A DNA stretch of 64,000 nucleotides from Chromatium okenii. GTDB lineage: Bacteria; Pseudomonadota; Gammaproteobacteria; Chromatiales; Chromatiaceae. The position numbers were made by a program, and so were the translations under genes. Under the pieces are notes generated by a model. The model was not told the DNA's origin. It did no database searches and was given only the letters and a program-made list of their open reading frames with translations. The stretch is taken from positions 460,001 to 524,000 of the forward strand of contig NZ_PPGH01000035.1 in NCBI RefSeq assembly GCF_002958735.1, given 5' to 3'. The stretch's first letter is position 1; the number at the start of each line of letters is the position of its first letter. Below are positions 56,332 to 64,000 of the stretch, in pieces.

Positions 56332-56544
56332 CTAAATGACGGCGTTATGAAATCCATCGGTTTCAGGCAAGCGTTTGGAGGGGTACGTCGCAGATACCGA
56401 CGGGAAGGAATACATAAGCAAAAACAAACCGCCTTAACACCTCGAGTTGAATGAATACACAGTCAAGTCAGGAGAATGTTAAGACGGTTAATGCAGCACC
56501 CATCAATAATAACAAGTGGGTCACTGCTTAAAATGCAAGCAAAC
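56332..56544. other. gap between LH2-type alpha gene and crtF
   Basis: About 210 bases. No gene and no TGT-N12-ACA motif found. The short GTGGGTCACTGC repeat near 56515-56527 could form a weak hairpin. crtF may be read from the upstream LH2 promoter. Confidence 0.35.
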
Positions 56545-56799
56545 TTACTGCGCTTGGGTTGCAGCAACTGGAGCAGGTGCAACAACAGCAGCAGGAGCAT
56601 TCACACGAACGGAATCTTTAAAGCCATAGCCTGGCAAAGATAATGCGTAGCCATGAACCAGCCACATCTGTACAAACAAGATGCCGAAGAAAGGAACCAT
56701 CCAAGTGGCTGGATTGATAACGGTCCAGATTTTCCAATCTTCTTCAGGATGATTAGGAGCGGCAATGGATGGATCAGCCAACATAACTGGAACTTGCAT
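56545..56799 (-). CDS. pucA: LH2-type antenna alpha polypeptide with long C-terminal tail
   Basis: 84 residues, longer than usual (50-60). The N-terminus MQVPVMLADPSIAAPNHPEE precedes DWKIWTVINPATWMVPFFGI, typical of LH2 alpha. The helix ends in LFVQMWLVHGYALSLPGYGF with the bacteriochlorophyll-binding His. The last 25 residues are Ala, Pro and Val (NAPAAVVAPAPVAATQAQ), a periplasmic tail. It is downstream of the beta gene, as in puc operons. Confidence 0.87.
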   Translation of the reverse strand: MQVPVMLADPSIAAPNHPEEDWKIWTVINPATWMVPFFGILFVQMWLVHGYALSLPGYGFKDSVRVNAPAAVVAPAPVAATQAQ

Positions 56800-56857
56800 G
56801 GAAAATCTCCTAAAAAATTAAAATTTCAAAAACCAAAGTCTTCAAACCAAAACGGTC

Positions 56858-57007
56858 TTAGAACCAAGGTTGATAGACCCAAGTGACAACGTGAACGACA
56901 CACGCAATCATCACCCAGCTCCAAGTGCCATGCTTCCAATGTTCATGGAATTCTTTTGCTTGTTCGTCAGTCAAACCAGACAGATTTGCTACTTTTACGT
57001 CAGCCAT
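56858..57007 (-). CDS. pucB: LH2-type antenna beta polypeptide
   Basis: 49 residues: MADVKVANLSGLTDEQAKEF, HEHWKHGTWSWVMIACVVHV and VTWVYQPWF. Both typical His are there, the EFH one and the one in VVHV, together with extra His. It is upstream of pucA by 58 bases. A CrtJ-type site is at 57136, 130 bases before the start. Confidence 0.88.
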   Translation of the reverse strand: MADVKVANLSGLTDEQAKEFHEHWKHGTWSWVMIACVVHVVTWVYQPWF

Positions 57008-57135
57008 AGATGCCTCCAGAAAAAAAGTTTTGACCATGCGGTCAGTATGGAATCGCTAATTGTTTTGTTGTACGAACCACTTGGATTCAACACTTCGCGA
57101 CGCCTTGAGTGTTAGTTTAGTCTGACACCCATCAG

Positions 57136-57153
57136 TGTCAAGGTTTATTTACA
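57136..57153. promoter_or_regulatory. CrtJ/PpsR-type site upstream of LH2-type genes
   Basis: TGTCAAGGTTTATTTACA, TGT-N12-ACA. It overlaps the stop codon of the SulP gene (57138-57140), which reads in the same direction. TGACACCCATCAGTGTCA directly beside it (57123-57140) is a further palindrome. Confidence 0.7.
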
Positions 57154-58954
57154 CTCTTTGAAAATCCGTTTATCGCAGGTCGCACACTGCGTTTTATCGA
57201 GTTTCTGATAGATCCCGCGAATCGCCGCAGTTTTCGCTTGAAACACATTGCGTGCATCGGTGTCATCCAACAACCGCAGCGTTCCATCTCTTCCCACAAT
57301 CCCTGTTTGACGTTAATCAGATACATGCCGCCGCCGCTGGCAAATCGCCGTGCACTTTCCCGCGCCAGCGTCTGTCCGCCCTGCAAATCCACGAAATTGA
57401 TGCCGTTCGCAATCAACGCTAGATGCTTTTGTTGCGGATGTTCGGCACGCAGCCGATCAAAGAACTGCTCAATATGCGCGACCGAGCCGAAAAACAGCGA
57501 ACCATCAATGCGTAAAAACCGCAATTGCGGACACTGCGGCACATCCGGCGAGCTGGAAAACGCATGATTCGGCGCTCGCGGATCAGGCGCTAAACTGACG
57601 ATGCGCGGTTTTGAAGTTCGATCCAAATAGAGCACCAGCGACAGTAATACGCCGGAAAAATGGCAAATTCCAATTCCAAAAAGATCGCCGAAAAAAATGT
57701 CACTGCCAATACGCTGGTTTCGCGTTTTGAGGAATGCAAAATATGACGAATTTCTTTGAAATCAATTAGATTCCAAGCGACTAAGAATAGAATCCCTGCC
57801 ATTGCTGCTTTGGGCAAATAACTGGCGTAAGGTGCAACCAATAACACAATTGCCATCAGCATGAACGCAGCGAAAATCGAAGCTAAAGGTGTACGCGCAC
57901 CAGCTTCGTAATTCACTCCACTGCGATTAAATGAGCCAGTTGCCACATAACCGGAAAAGAATGACCCCGCGATATTTGATAGCCCTTGTCCGATAAATTC
58001 CTGATTGCCATCAATGCGATAACCACCGCGAGCTGCCAGCGCCCGCCCAATTGATACTGCTTCGGTCAATGCAAATAACGTGACTGCTAATGCCGATGGT
58101 GCGAGTTGCCGAATGTGCTCCAGTGTCAACGATGGCGCGGATAACGGTGGCAACGTCGCCGGCAACGCGCCGACCGTGGCAATGCCGGTTTGTGCTGCGC
58201 CCAGCCAGTCCGTCAAACCCAGCGCCAGCACACTGCCGGCAACCATCGCCACGATCATGTAAGGAATCTTTGGAAACCAGTATCTGCAAGCGATTCCCAC
58301 GCCGAGCGTGATCACTGCCACCAACGTTGCTGCCGGATTGATCTCCAGCACATGACCCATGAATTGCCACACAATTTCATGCAGATTGCCGCCGCTGTCC
58401 ATTTCAACGCCGAAAAAGTGTTTCAACTGTTTCGCCGCAATCAGCACTGCTGCGCCAGCGGTAAAGCCCACCACCACGGAATGCGAAATAAAGTTGACCA
58501 ATGCGCCCATGCGGGCAAATCCCAGCACCAACTCCATCACGCCGACCATGAACGTCAAGGTCAGCGCCAGCACCACATAATCCGGTGAACCCGGCAGCGC
58601 CATCACCGATAACGCGGAAAACAGCACCACTGATGCAGCGGTGGTCGGTCCAGACACCAGATGCCGCGATGAACCGAACCAAGCAGCAATCATCGCGGGC
58701 ACCATGCCTGCGTAAAGACCATATTCCGGCGGCATTCCTGCGATGGTGGCGAACGCCACGCCCTGCGGCAGCACCACAATTGCGCCAGTCAATGCGGCGA
58801 CGGTATCTGCTTTCACGTCCTCAGCACGAACTTGAGGCAGCCAGTTTTTATACGGTGTCGTCCATGACCAATCGAGTGACCGCAGCGCCTGAGCAGAAGC
58901 AGCTCCTATCTGTCGCGCCGTGTCGGTGAAGTTGAACGAAGGAGAAGTTTTCAT
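57138..58954 (-). pseudogene. SulP-family anion transporter with STAS domain, one frameshift
   Basis: The membrane part (58954 to about 57660) has LTGAIVVLPQGVAFATIAGM, GLYAGMVPAMIAAWFGSSRH and FFSGYVATGSFNRSGVNYEA, typical of SulP with 10-14 helices. The C-terminal STAS domain is in a separate frame (57138-57635): FLRIDGSLFFGSVAHIEQFF and GINFVDLQGG. The join is at a T5 run near 57657; adding one T gives IFSGVLLSLVLYLDR, the expected continuation. It imports sulfate, bicarbonate or a similar anion. A single base-calling error is likely. Confidence 0.85.
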
Positions 58955-59082
58955 ATCTTTTGATGTGTGATCCGATCCATTGATGTCTTAAACCGTAGGC
59001 ATATCAGCGCGATCACTCGCGTTTTCGGCATCTTGCCGCTACTAAATATCTAACAAAATCTATACAAAAGCGGGTAGTGGTC

Positions 59083-59154
59083 TCATCAATAGGGTTGATT
59101 TACAATAGATTAAGAAATTCTCAACCCTATTAACAGGATCACTACCAAATGCGC
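59083..59154. repeat. 72-base palindromic element
   Basis: GTAGTGGTCTCATCAATAGG and CCTATTAACAGGATCACTAC are imperfect complements, with GTTGA/TCAAC continuing the stem and an AT-rich centre. It interrupts the truncated tnpB, whose last 14 codons are inside it. It could be a small non-autonomous element or an IS end; no direct repeat was recognised. Confidence 0.5.
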
Positions 59155-59256
59155 GAGCAATTGATTAAAGCAATGGCGTTTTGAGCCACAGGCTTTATCT
59201 AAGTACACTGTTTGCGCAGGTGTGAGACGCAATTCAATTTTGTGTGCCAGTAACAT
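59110..59256 (-). pseudogene. truncated TnpB (IS607-associated)
   Basis: 48 codons starting MLLAHKIELRLTPAQTVYLD and going on KACGSKRHCFNQLLAH. This is the start of TnpB/OrfB; full proteins have about 400 residues. From about residue 35 the sequence is that of the palindrome and ends at TAA. It overlaps the end of the recombinase gene, as tnpB does in IS607 elements. No RuvC residues remain, so there is no nuclease. Confidence 0.75.
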
Positions 59257-59875
59257 TTTCGTCGGTCAATTCAGTAACGGCTTCGTTGAGTTTGTCTAAA
59301 AATTGTTTGTTTTTGTGGCTTCGTGAGCCATAAAGTCTCGCGCTAAAAATGGTAATAATTTCTAACACATCTTTTGCGAGTTCTTCTTCAAAGCGGGGTT
59401 GTTCGCCTTTATGAATAATAATGATTTCAATGCTTTGTGCTTCACATAAGGCAAATACCAATTCTGCACCAAAACGCAATAATCGGTCTTTATGCGTAAT
59501 CACCAGCCGTTTAATGCTTTTTTTTAAAATCATTTCCAGCAATTTGTTCAGGCCTTTTTTGCGGTAATTCATACCTGAACCTAAATCCGCTATCACTTCG
59601 GTTCGCCAACCTTTTGCCGCGCAATACGCTTCGAGCATATCTTGTTGTCGTTGCAAATCTTCTTTTTGGTCGTGACTTGAAACGCGAGCGTAACACACCG
59701 TCGGGGCATCGATTTCACCTACGCTCATCAATTCGGCAACGCTGTAGTAACGTGTTCCACCTTGCGTTTTTCGCGTTGGGACTAATTCGCCCGACGCTTC
59801 CCATCGACGCAATGTATTGACACACGTTCCCAACATTTTTGCCGCTTCACCTATTTTTACTAGTTTCTTTTCCAT
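59234..59875 (-). CDS. tnpA: IS607-family serine recombinase (TnpA)
   Basis: A 213-residue protein. The N-terminal MerR-like part is KIGEAAKMLGTCVNTLRRWE. The catalytic domain starts CYARVSSHDQKEDLQRQQDM with the nucleophile Ser, and has ITHKDRLLRFGAELV. It is full length for IS607 TnpA, which inserts with little target preference through a circular intermediate. Its tnpB partner is truncated. It lies against the broken end of a cbiX-like gene. Note that YGSRSHKNKQF replaces longer C-terminal parts of some relatives. Confidence 0.9.
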   Translation of the reverse strand: MEKKLVKIGEAAKMLGTCVNTLRRWEASGELVPTRKTQGGTRYYSVAELMSVGEIDAPTVCYARVSSHDQKEDLQRQQDMLEAYCAAKGWRTEVIADLGSGMNYRKKGLNKLLEMILKKSIKRLVITHKDRLLRFGAELVFALCEAQSIEIIIIHKGEQPRFEEELAKDVLEIITIFSARLYGSRSHKNKQFLDKLNEAVTELTDENVTGTQN

Positions 59876-60733
59876 AAGTATAGACTTTAGTAGATATGTA
59901 TAGATTATTGCAAGCTATTACTTGCCCATTCACCCGCGCCTGCAAAATCTCAACCAATGCCGGATGACTCCCGACCAACGGCGTCGGATGTACGTCAAAT
60001 CCGGGATAATCTGCCCGCACTCGAGCGATGATCGCTGCAATATCGCCTGCCGCTCCCGCATGGCGACCGGCAGCGATAAACAACATGGCGAGAATCACGG
60101 GCGTTGCACGATCCGTCGCCGCTAATCCCCGCAACACTTCTTCCAATAACGCGCCGTTGAAATCGTAAGCCGCTTCCGCTCGCCGCTCCATCACCGCTTG
60201 CGTCACCTGCATCGTCGCGCCCAAGCGTTCGCCCAGCTGCGCACTCAACCAATCGCGCACTGCCGTCACTGCGGGCAGCGGTGAACCGTGATCGACGACC
60301 ACCACGCGCTGCGCCGAATGACGCAACTGCGCTGCCGTTTGCAGCACATGGTCAACCACAATATCCACTAAACGCGGTTCACCGTTCGGCAACGGACACA
60401 ATTCTGGTGCGATCTGAAACTGAAATGCACCGCACTCACGAGCGACGCAGCAGCGGTTTCTGGCACAAATTCAGTCAAGGCACGACTGCGACCGAAAAAC
60501 AGCGGAATGAACGCAATTCCCGCTGCCCTTCGCCCAGCAGCCGGCGCAACGCTGGCGCGAGCGTTTCGGCAGCGCGTCCGTCAATTCGCCGCCGGAATCC
60601 TATCGGAATGCAGCAACGACACTGGATGCACCGACTCACCAATCCGCTCGCCGAGTGCTGCCGCAAGTCGGCGCAAATTGCGCGTGGAATCAGCGCGACG
60701 CGAGCCGTTATCAATCAGTAGCAGTGTGCGCAT
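59847..60733 (-). pseudogene. CbiX/sirohydrochlorin chelatase-like gene, frameshifted and with its end joined to the IS
   Basis: From ATG 60733: MRTLLLIDNGSRRADSTRNL and ALGERIGESVHPVSLLHSDR, then shifts near 60590, 60515 and 60420, and finally VVVVDHGSPLPAVTAVRDWL and LLEEVLRGLAATD in the frame 59847-60401. CbiX-type proteins put Co, Ni or Fe into sirohydrochlorin. After ILQARVNG (about 59925) the sequence becomes AT-rich and belongs to the IS607 element, so the last few residues are replaced. The shifts may be base-calling errors, the junction is real. Confidence 0.65.
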
Positions 60734-60789
60734 TCTTATTCAGCGTGATGAAGTCATTCGCGGCGTTCTCGTCGTGACATTGGCAGAAT

Positions 60790-61686
60790 TTAGAGCAGTG
60801 CGAGACTAACGCGATTGCGACCGAGATGCTTGGCCGTAAACAGTTGGGCATCAGCGTGCGCCATCAGATCAAATGCGGAGGTGTCCAAACTCGGCTGACA
60901 GAACGCAGCGCCGATGCTAATCGTGACATAGCGTGCAACGGATGAAGTGCTATGCGGAATCTGTTGCACGGCAATACTCACCCGCAGTTGTTCGGTCATC
61001 GTCACCAAACCTGCTTGATTGATTCCACTGAATAAACAGACAAATTCTTCGCCACCGTAGCGAGCGACAAAATCGCTGCCGCGCTGCATCTGTTTCGCCA
61101 GTGCTCCAGCAACGCGACGCAGACAGTCATCACCAGCAAGATGACCGTAGGTATCGTTGTATTGCTTGAAATAATCAATGTCGATCATCGCCACCACGAG
61201 GTTGTCATGGGCGCGGCAAGCGCGTTTCCATTCCTGCACCAGCCGCTCGTCGAAAGCACGGCGATTGGGAATACTGGTTAGGCCATCAAAATGTGAAAGG
61301 CGACTGAGAATGTCGCGCTGGCGCTTAAGTTCCAAATGCGTCCGCACGCGCAGCCGCACGATCATCTCGTTGAAAGGTTTAACAATATAATCGACTGCGC
61401 CCAGCTCCAGCCCGCGAGCTTCTTCATCAGCATCATTCAGCCCAGTAATGAAAATCACCGGAATGTTTTGGAATTGCGGATTAGCTTTGAGCGTTGCGCA
61501 AACTTGATAACCATCCATGCCGGGCATCATCACATCGAGCAAAATTAAATCTGGTTCGCAACTTTCTACTAAGCGGAGTGCGGCTGATCCAGTTGTTGCA
61601 GCGGACACCTGATGTCCTTCAGCCGCCAAGATTCGACTCAACATTCGTACATTATCTGGCACATCATCAACAACGAGTACGCGCAC
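60790..61686 (-). CDS. response regulator diguanylate cyclase (REC-GGDEF)
   Basis: A 298-residue PleD/WspR-like protein. The receiver MRVLVVDDVPDNVRMLSRIL has its phospho-Asp in LILLDVMMPGMDGYQ and Lys in DYIVKPFNE. The GGDEF domain has FDGLTSIPNRRAFDERL and the active site ARYGGEEFVCLF. RGSD five residues before GGEEF is the RxxD inhibitory site, so product inhibition is expected. It makes cyclic di-GMP on phosphorylation. It is divergent from the binding protein and sensor that follow, which may be its input. Confidence 0.93.
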   Translation of the reverse strand: MRVLVVDDVPDNVRMLSRILAAEGHQVSAATTGSAALRLVESCEPDLILLDVMMPGMDGYQVCATLKANPQFQNIPVIFITGLNDADEEARGLELGAVDYIVKPFNEMIVRLRVRTHLELKRQRDILSRLSHFDGLTSIPNRRAFDERLVQEWKRACRAHDNLVVAMIDIDYFKQYNDTYGHLAGDDCLRRVAGALAKQMQRGSDFVARYGGEEFVCLFSGINQAGLVTMTEQLRVSIAVQQIPHSTSSVARYVTISIGAAFCQPSLDTSAFDLMAHADAQLFTAKHLGRNRVSLALL

Positions 61687-61802
61687 AATCCAATCCTCTT
61701 TTGAATAAGGTTATTCTATTTATTAACGCGCCATTCCGGCGTTATCTCACGCGAGCACATTTGAATACATCAGCAAATTAACGCACAACTTATTGATTCT
61801 GG

Positions 61803-62894
61803 ATGATTATGAAAAAGAGCTTGTTACTGCTGGCGCTATTAATGATTGGCGGTGGCTTCACTTGGTGGCAACTGCGCCCAGCGCCACCGATTCAAGTTGG
61901 AATGATCGCGTGGATCGCGTCTGGAGCAGTCATCGGTTCGAGCGAAATCCATGAAAGCGATTTATTCTTAGAAGAACATCCACATAGCCGCATTCGCGTG
62001 ATTCCGATAGATGACGAATGGCAACCTGAACAAACGGCAGCGATCGTTCAAGCCGCGCTGGCGCAGGGCATTCGCTTTTTTGTCTCGACGCATCCATCGA
62101 ATTGCGCGGTGGAAAGTGTGCACCTGTTCGCCGATGCGCAGGCGCTATTGATTAGCACTGCGTCAACCACGCCGGTGCTGACCGGGCGCGATGACGGGAT
62201 TTTGCGCATTGTTCCTGATGTCATTCAAGAGCAACGCGCCATTGCGGATTATGTCAACACGCTGCCGGGCAAGCGGCTGTTGGTGTTGCAGGACACCGGA
62301 AATCTGGCTTATTCCGCGCCGGGGTTCGCTGCCTTTGCCGCTAAATTGAGCACCGTTAACCACTGGCAGCTTGACCATCACGCCATGTTGATGTCGGCAT
62401 TTAATCCCGAACAAGAGCGCCAGCTAATGGCGCAACCCTTTGATGCGCTTTATATTCTTGGCGGCAGTTTTCAAAGCGACATCGGCAACATCGCCCAGCT
62501 TTTTCATCATTTCCACCCTGACGCGCCGATTGTGCTCACGCCTTGGGCGCGTTCTCCCGCCATTCTGGAAACCGCTGGCGACGCCATTGACCACATCATT
62601 TTGGCAAGCACCTATCCGCCGCGTGAAGTAAACACGGAAATTGATCACTACTTCAATCGCTTCGCCGCTCGCTTTGGCTATAAACCGCACGCGATGACGA
62701 TTGAAGTGCGGCAGGCGCTGGAGCTGCTCGATCAAGCATTTGCGCTGGGATACGACACGCCGGAAGCGGTTAAACGCTATTTGCTGGGAACGCCAACGCA
62801 TCACACGAGTTTAGGCATCATCAGTTTTGACCGCTTTGGCGATGTGACGCGACCCTATTATTTCATTCGAGATTTACGGAACGAATTGAAATGA
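61803..62894 (+). CDS. periplasmic amino-acid-type binding protein
   Basis: A 363-residue protein with an N-terminal signal or anchor, KKSLLLLALLMIGGGFTWWQ. The rest resembles the Leu/Ile/Val-type (Peripla_BP_6) fold: IQVGMIAWIASGAVIGSSEI, ISTASTTPVLTGRDDGILRI and QEQRAIADYVNTLPGKRLLV. No ABC permease is close by. The stop overlaps the start of the next gene (ATGA), so it probably delivers its ligand to that sensor. The ATG at 61809 is an alternative start. Confidence 0.8.
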   Translation: MIMKKSLLLLALLMIGGGFTWWQLRPAPPIQVGMIAWIASGAVIGSSEIHESDLFLEEHPHSRIRVIPIDDEWQPEQTAAIVQAALAQGIRFFVSTHPSNCAVESVHLFADAQALLISTASTTPVLTGRDDGILRIVPDVIQEQRAIADYVNTLPGKRLLVLQDTGNLAYSAPGFAAFAAKLSTVNHWQLDHHAMLMSAFNPEQERQLMAQPFDALYILGGSFQSDIGNIAQLFHHFHPDAPIVLTPWARSPAILETAGDAIDHIILASTYPPREVNTEIDHYFNRFAARFGYKPHAMTIEVRQALELLDQAFALGYDTPEAVKRYLLGTPTHHTSLGIISFDRFGDVTRPYYFIRDLRNELK

Positions 62895-64000
62895 CACTGC
62901 CGCACCGCCTCGCCTTTGGACGCTACAACCTGCTGCTAGAAGCAGTGGCGCTGCTACTGACTTCGATCATTTTGTTTCTCGCCGTGTGGTTCACCTTGAC
63001 CAAACTGAACCAGAAATATCTGGATTTGCGGTTGGCCGAAGCCTCGAGAGTGCATCTGTTTTTGAAACAACACCTTAACGACTCACAGGCGGCGCTGGCA
63101 TCTTTCATCAAACTGCCGGATGCGGAACGCACGCCAAAGGTGATTGCACTGTTTTCTACTTTTTCAGAGATTTATCGGATAGATCAAGACCTGCGCATTG
63201 CCCAAATTTACAAAGCCGGTTCACAGATCAGAACCTTTGTCGGCTTTTCTTTTGCGACCAGCAAACTGAGTCGCTATCTCGCAGCTAACGGCGAACGCGG
63301 CAATTTTTCTGAAATCATGCGCGGCTATGAGGATGATTTGCCAAGCATTTATCTCAACATTGCGGCAGGCGATCATCTGTATCTCGGACGCCTTAATCTC
63401 GATTATGTCCAGAACTTTCTGACGCAATTTTCCGGTTACTCCGGCACTCCGGTGCTGCTCGTCGCGCAAGATGGTTTCGTCATGCTCGCCAGCGATCCCA
63501 CGCTGCGCATTCTCGCCCTTGATCTCAAACACTGGACACAACCGCCCTCGCCGTATCGAACCTTGACTGCGGGCGGACGGCACTGGATTCCCGTGATTTC
63601 TGCGCCCGGCGTACTGGGAGCGCGGATCGTGACTCTGATTCCCACCGAAGTGCTCGACACCCAGCGCAATGCACTGTTGTTCTTTTTGGTCACGTTTATC
63701 GGCGTGTCATTGTTGGTGCGGGTGTTCAAAAATATGCACTTAAATCGCCTGTTTACGCGCCCCATCGCCACTTTTGCCGCCAAGATGCGTGATTTAGAGC
63801 ACGGCAACGCCATCGGCGACAGCGTCAACATCAACTATCGTTTCAAAGAGTTGGCGGATATTGATGTTCATTTTCGCGCCATGGCTGCCGCCATCGCCCA
63901 GCGCGAGCAATCCCTGCGCGAGAGCGAGCAGAAATATCGCGTTCTGACCGAGAACATCAAAGACGTGGTGTGGACGCTTGATGTCGCAACCATGCGTTTT
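62891..64000 (+). CDS. membrane sensor protein with PAS domain (partial)
   Basis: 370 codons are visible and the gene leaves the window. The N-terminal helix is LLLEAVALLLTSIILFLAVW. A periplasmic sensor part of about 220 residues follows, then a second helix ALLFFLVTFIGVSLLVRVF. After that comes a HAMP-like linker (RPIATFAAKMRDLEHGNAIG) and the start of a PAS domain (EQKYRVLTENIKDVVWTLD). The output domain, histidine kinase or GGDEF/EAL, is outside. It overlaps the binding-protein gene and may signal to the diguanylate cyclase. Confidence 0.85.
   Translation, partial: MTLPHRLAFGRYNLLLEAVALLLTSIILFLAVWFTLTKLNQKYLDLRLAEASRVHLFLKQHLNDSQAALASFIKLPDAERTPKVIALFSTFSEIYRIDQDLRIAQIYKAGSQIRTFVGFSFATSKLSRYLAANGERGNFSEIMRGYEDDLPSIYLNIAAGDHLYLGRLNLDYVQNFLTQFSGYSGTPVLLVAQDGFVMLASDPTLRILALDLKHWTQPPSPYRTLTAGGRHWIPVISAPGVLGARIVTLIPTEVLDTQRNALLFFLVTFIGVSLLVRVFKNMHLNRLFTRPIATFAAKMRDLEHGNAIGDSVNINYRFKELADIDVHFRAMAAAIAQREQSLRESEQKYRVLTENIKDVVWTLDVATMRF

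Overview
The window reads as chromosome of a phototrophic purple sulfur gammaproteobacterium (Chromatiaceae-like; species not determinable from sequence alone). The evidence is a photosynthesis cluster (bchO, crtI, crtB, crtE, LH1-type and LH2-type antenna genes, crtF), three TGT-N12-ACA motifs of the CrtJ/PpsR type, and gammaproteobacterial gene orders (thrS-infC-rpmI-rplT-pheS-pheT-ihfA-merR; zapB/zapA-6S RNA-ygfA-rpiA; coaBC-dut).

Layout. 1-1 kb: end of pgsA, then metF. 1.1-12.3 kb: an accessory island made of two full copies and one truncated copy of a module. Each module has a leftward phage-antirepressor-like gene with a common C-terminal half and a swapped N-terminal domain, a conserved leader with complementary arms, and a rightward secreted protein gene with DUF1566 (C-type-lectin-like) domains, Cys-containing beta-repeats and a CARDB-like end. 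An IS5-family element splits the leader of copy 1; copy 1 has an in-frame amber codon; copy 2 is full of single-base deletions; copy 3 keeps only a signal peptide. The four DUF1566 domains end in segments that differ almost only at codons derivable from AAC/AAT, the signature of diversity-generating retroelement (DGR) variable regions. No reverse transcriptase or template repeat is in the window.

12.4-19.6 kb: defence-type genes, namely an Rpn/DUF2887 protein and a type III restriction-modification pair (mod, res) with two small antitoxin-like genes and a gutted PIN toxin between them. 19.6-34.4 kb: housekeeping genes (TtcA-like, phosphoesterase, oxidoreductase, panE-like, queF, gcvR-like, PPi-phosphofructokinase, pepP, ygfB, zapB/zapA, 6S RNA, ygfA, rpiA, porin, PEP synthase regulator, AI-2E-type permease, ProQ-like protein). 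34.8-42.6 kb: tRNA-Pro, the translation operon from thrS to ihfA and a MerR regulator, and tRNA-Val. 42.8-49.7 kb: Crp-like regulator, HDAC-like protein, coaBC, dut, tRNA-Leu, rnr, rlmB. 49.7-57.2 kb: photosynthesis genes. 57.1-64 kb: SulP transporter, an IS607-type remnant next to a broken cbiX-like gene, a PleD-like diguanylate cyclase, a periplasmic binding protein and the start of a membrane sensor.

Several genes expected to work (ygfB, zapA, zapB-like, crtE, crtF, sulP, cbiX) carry one or more frameshifts, often at short homopolymers. Either these are sequencing or assembly errors or parts of the region are decaying; the clustering favours errors, at least for zapA, crtE, crtF and sulP.
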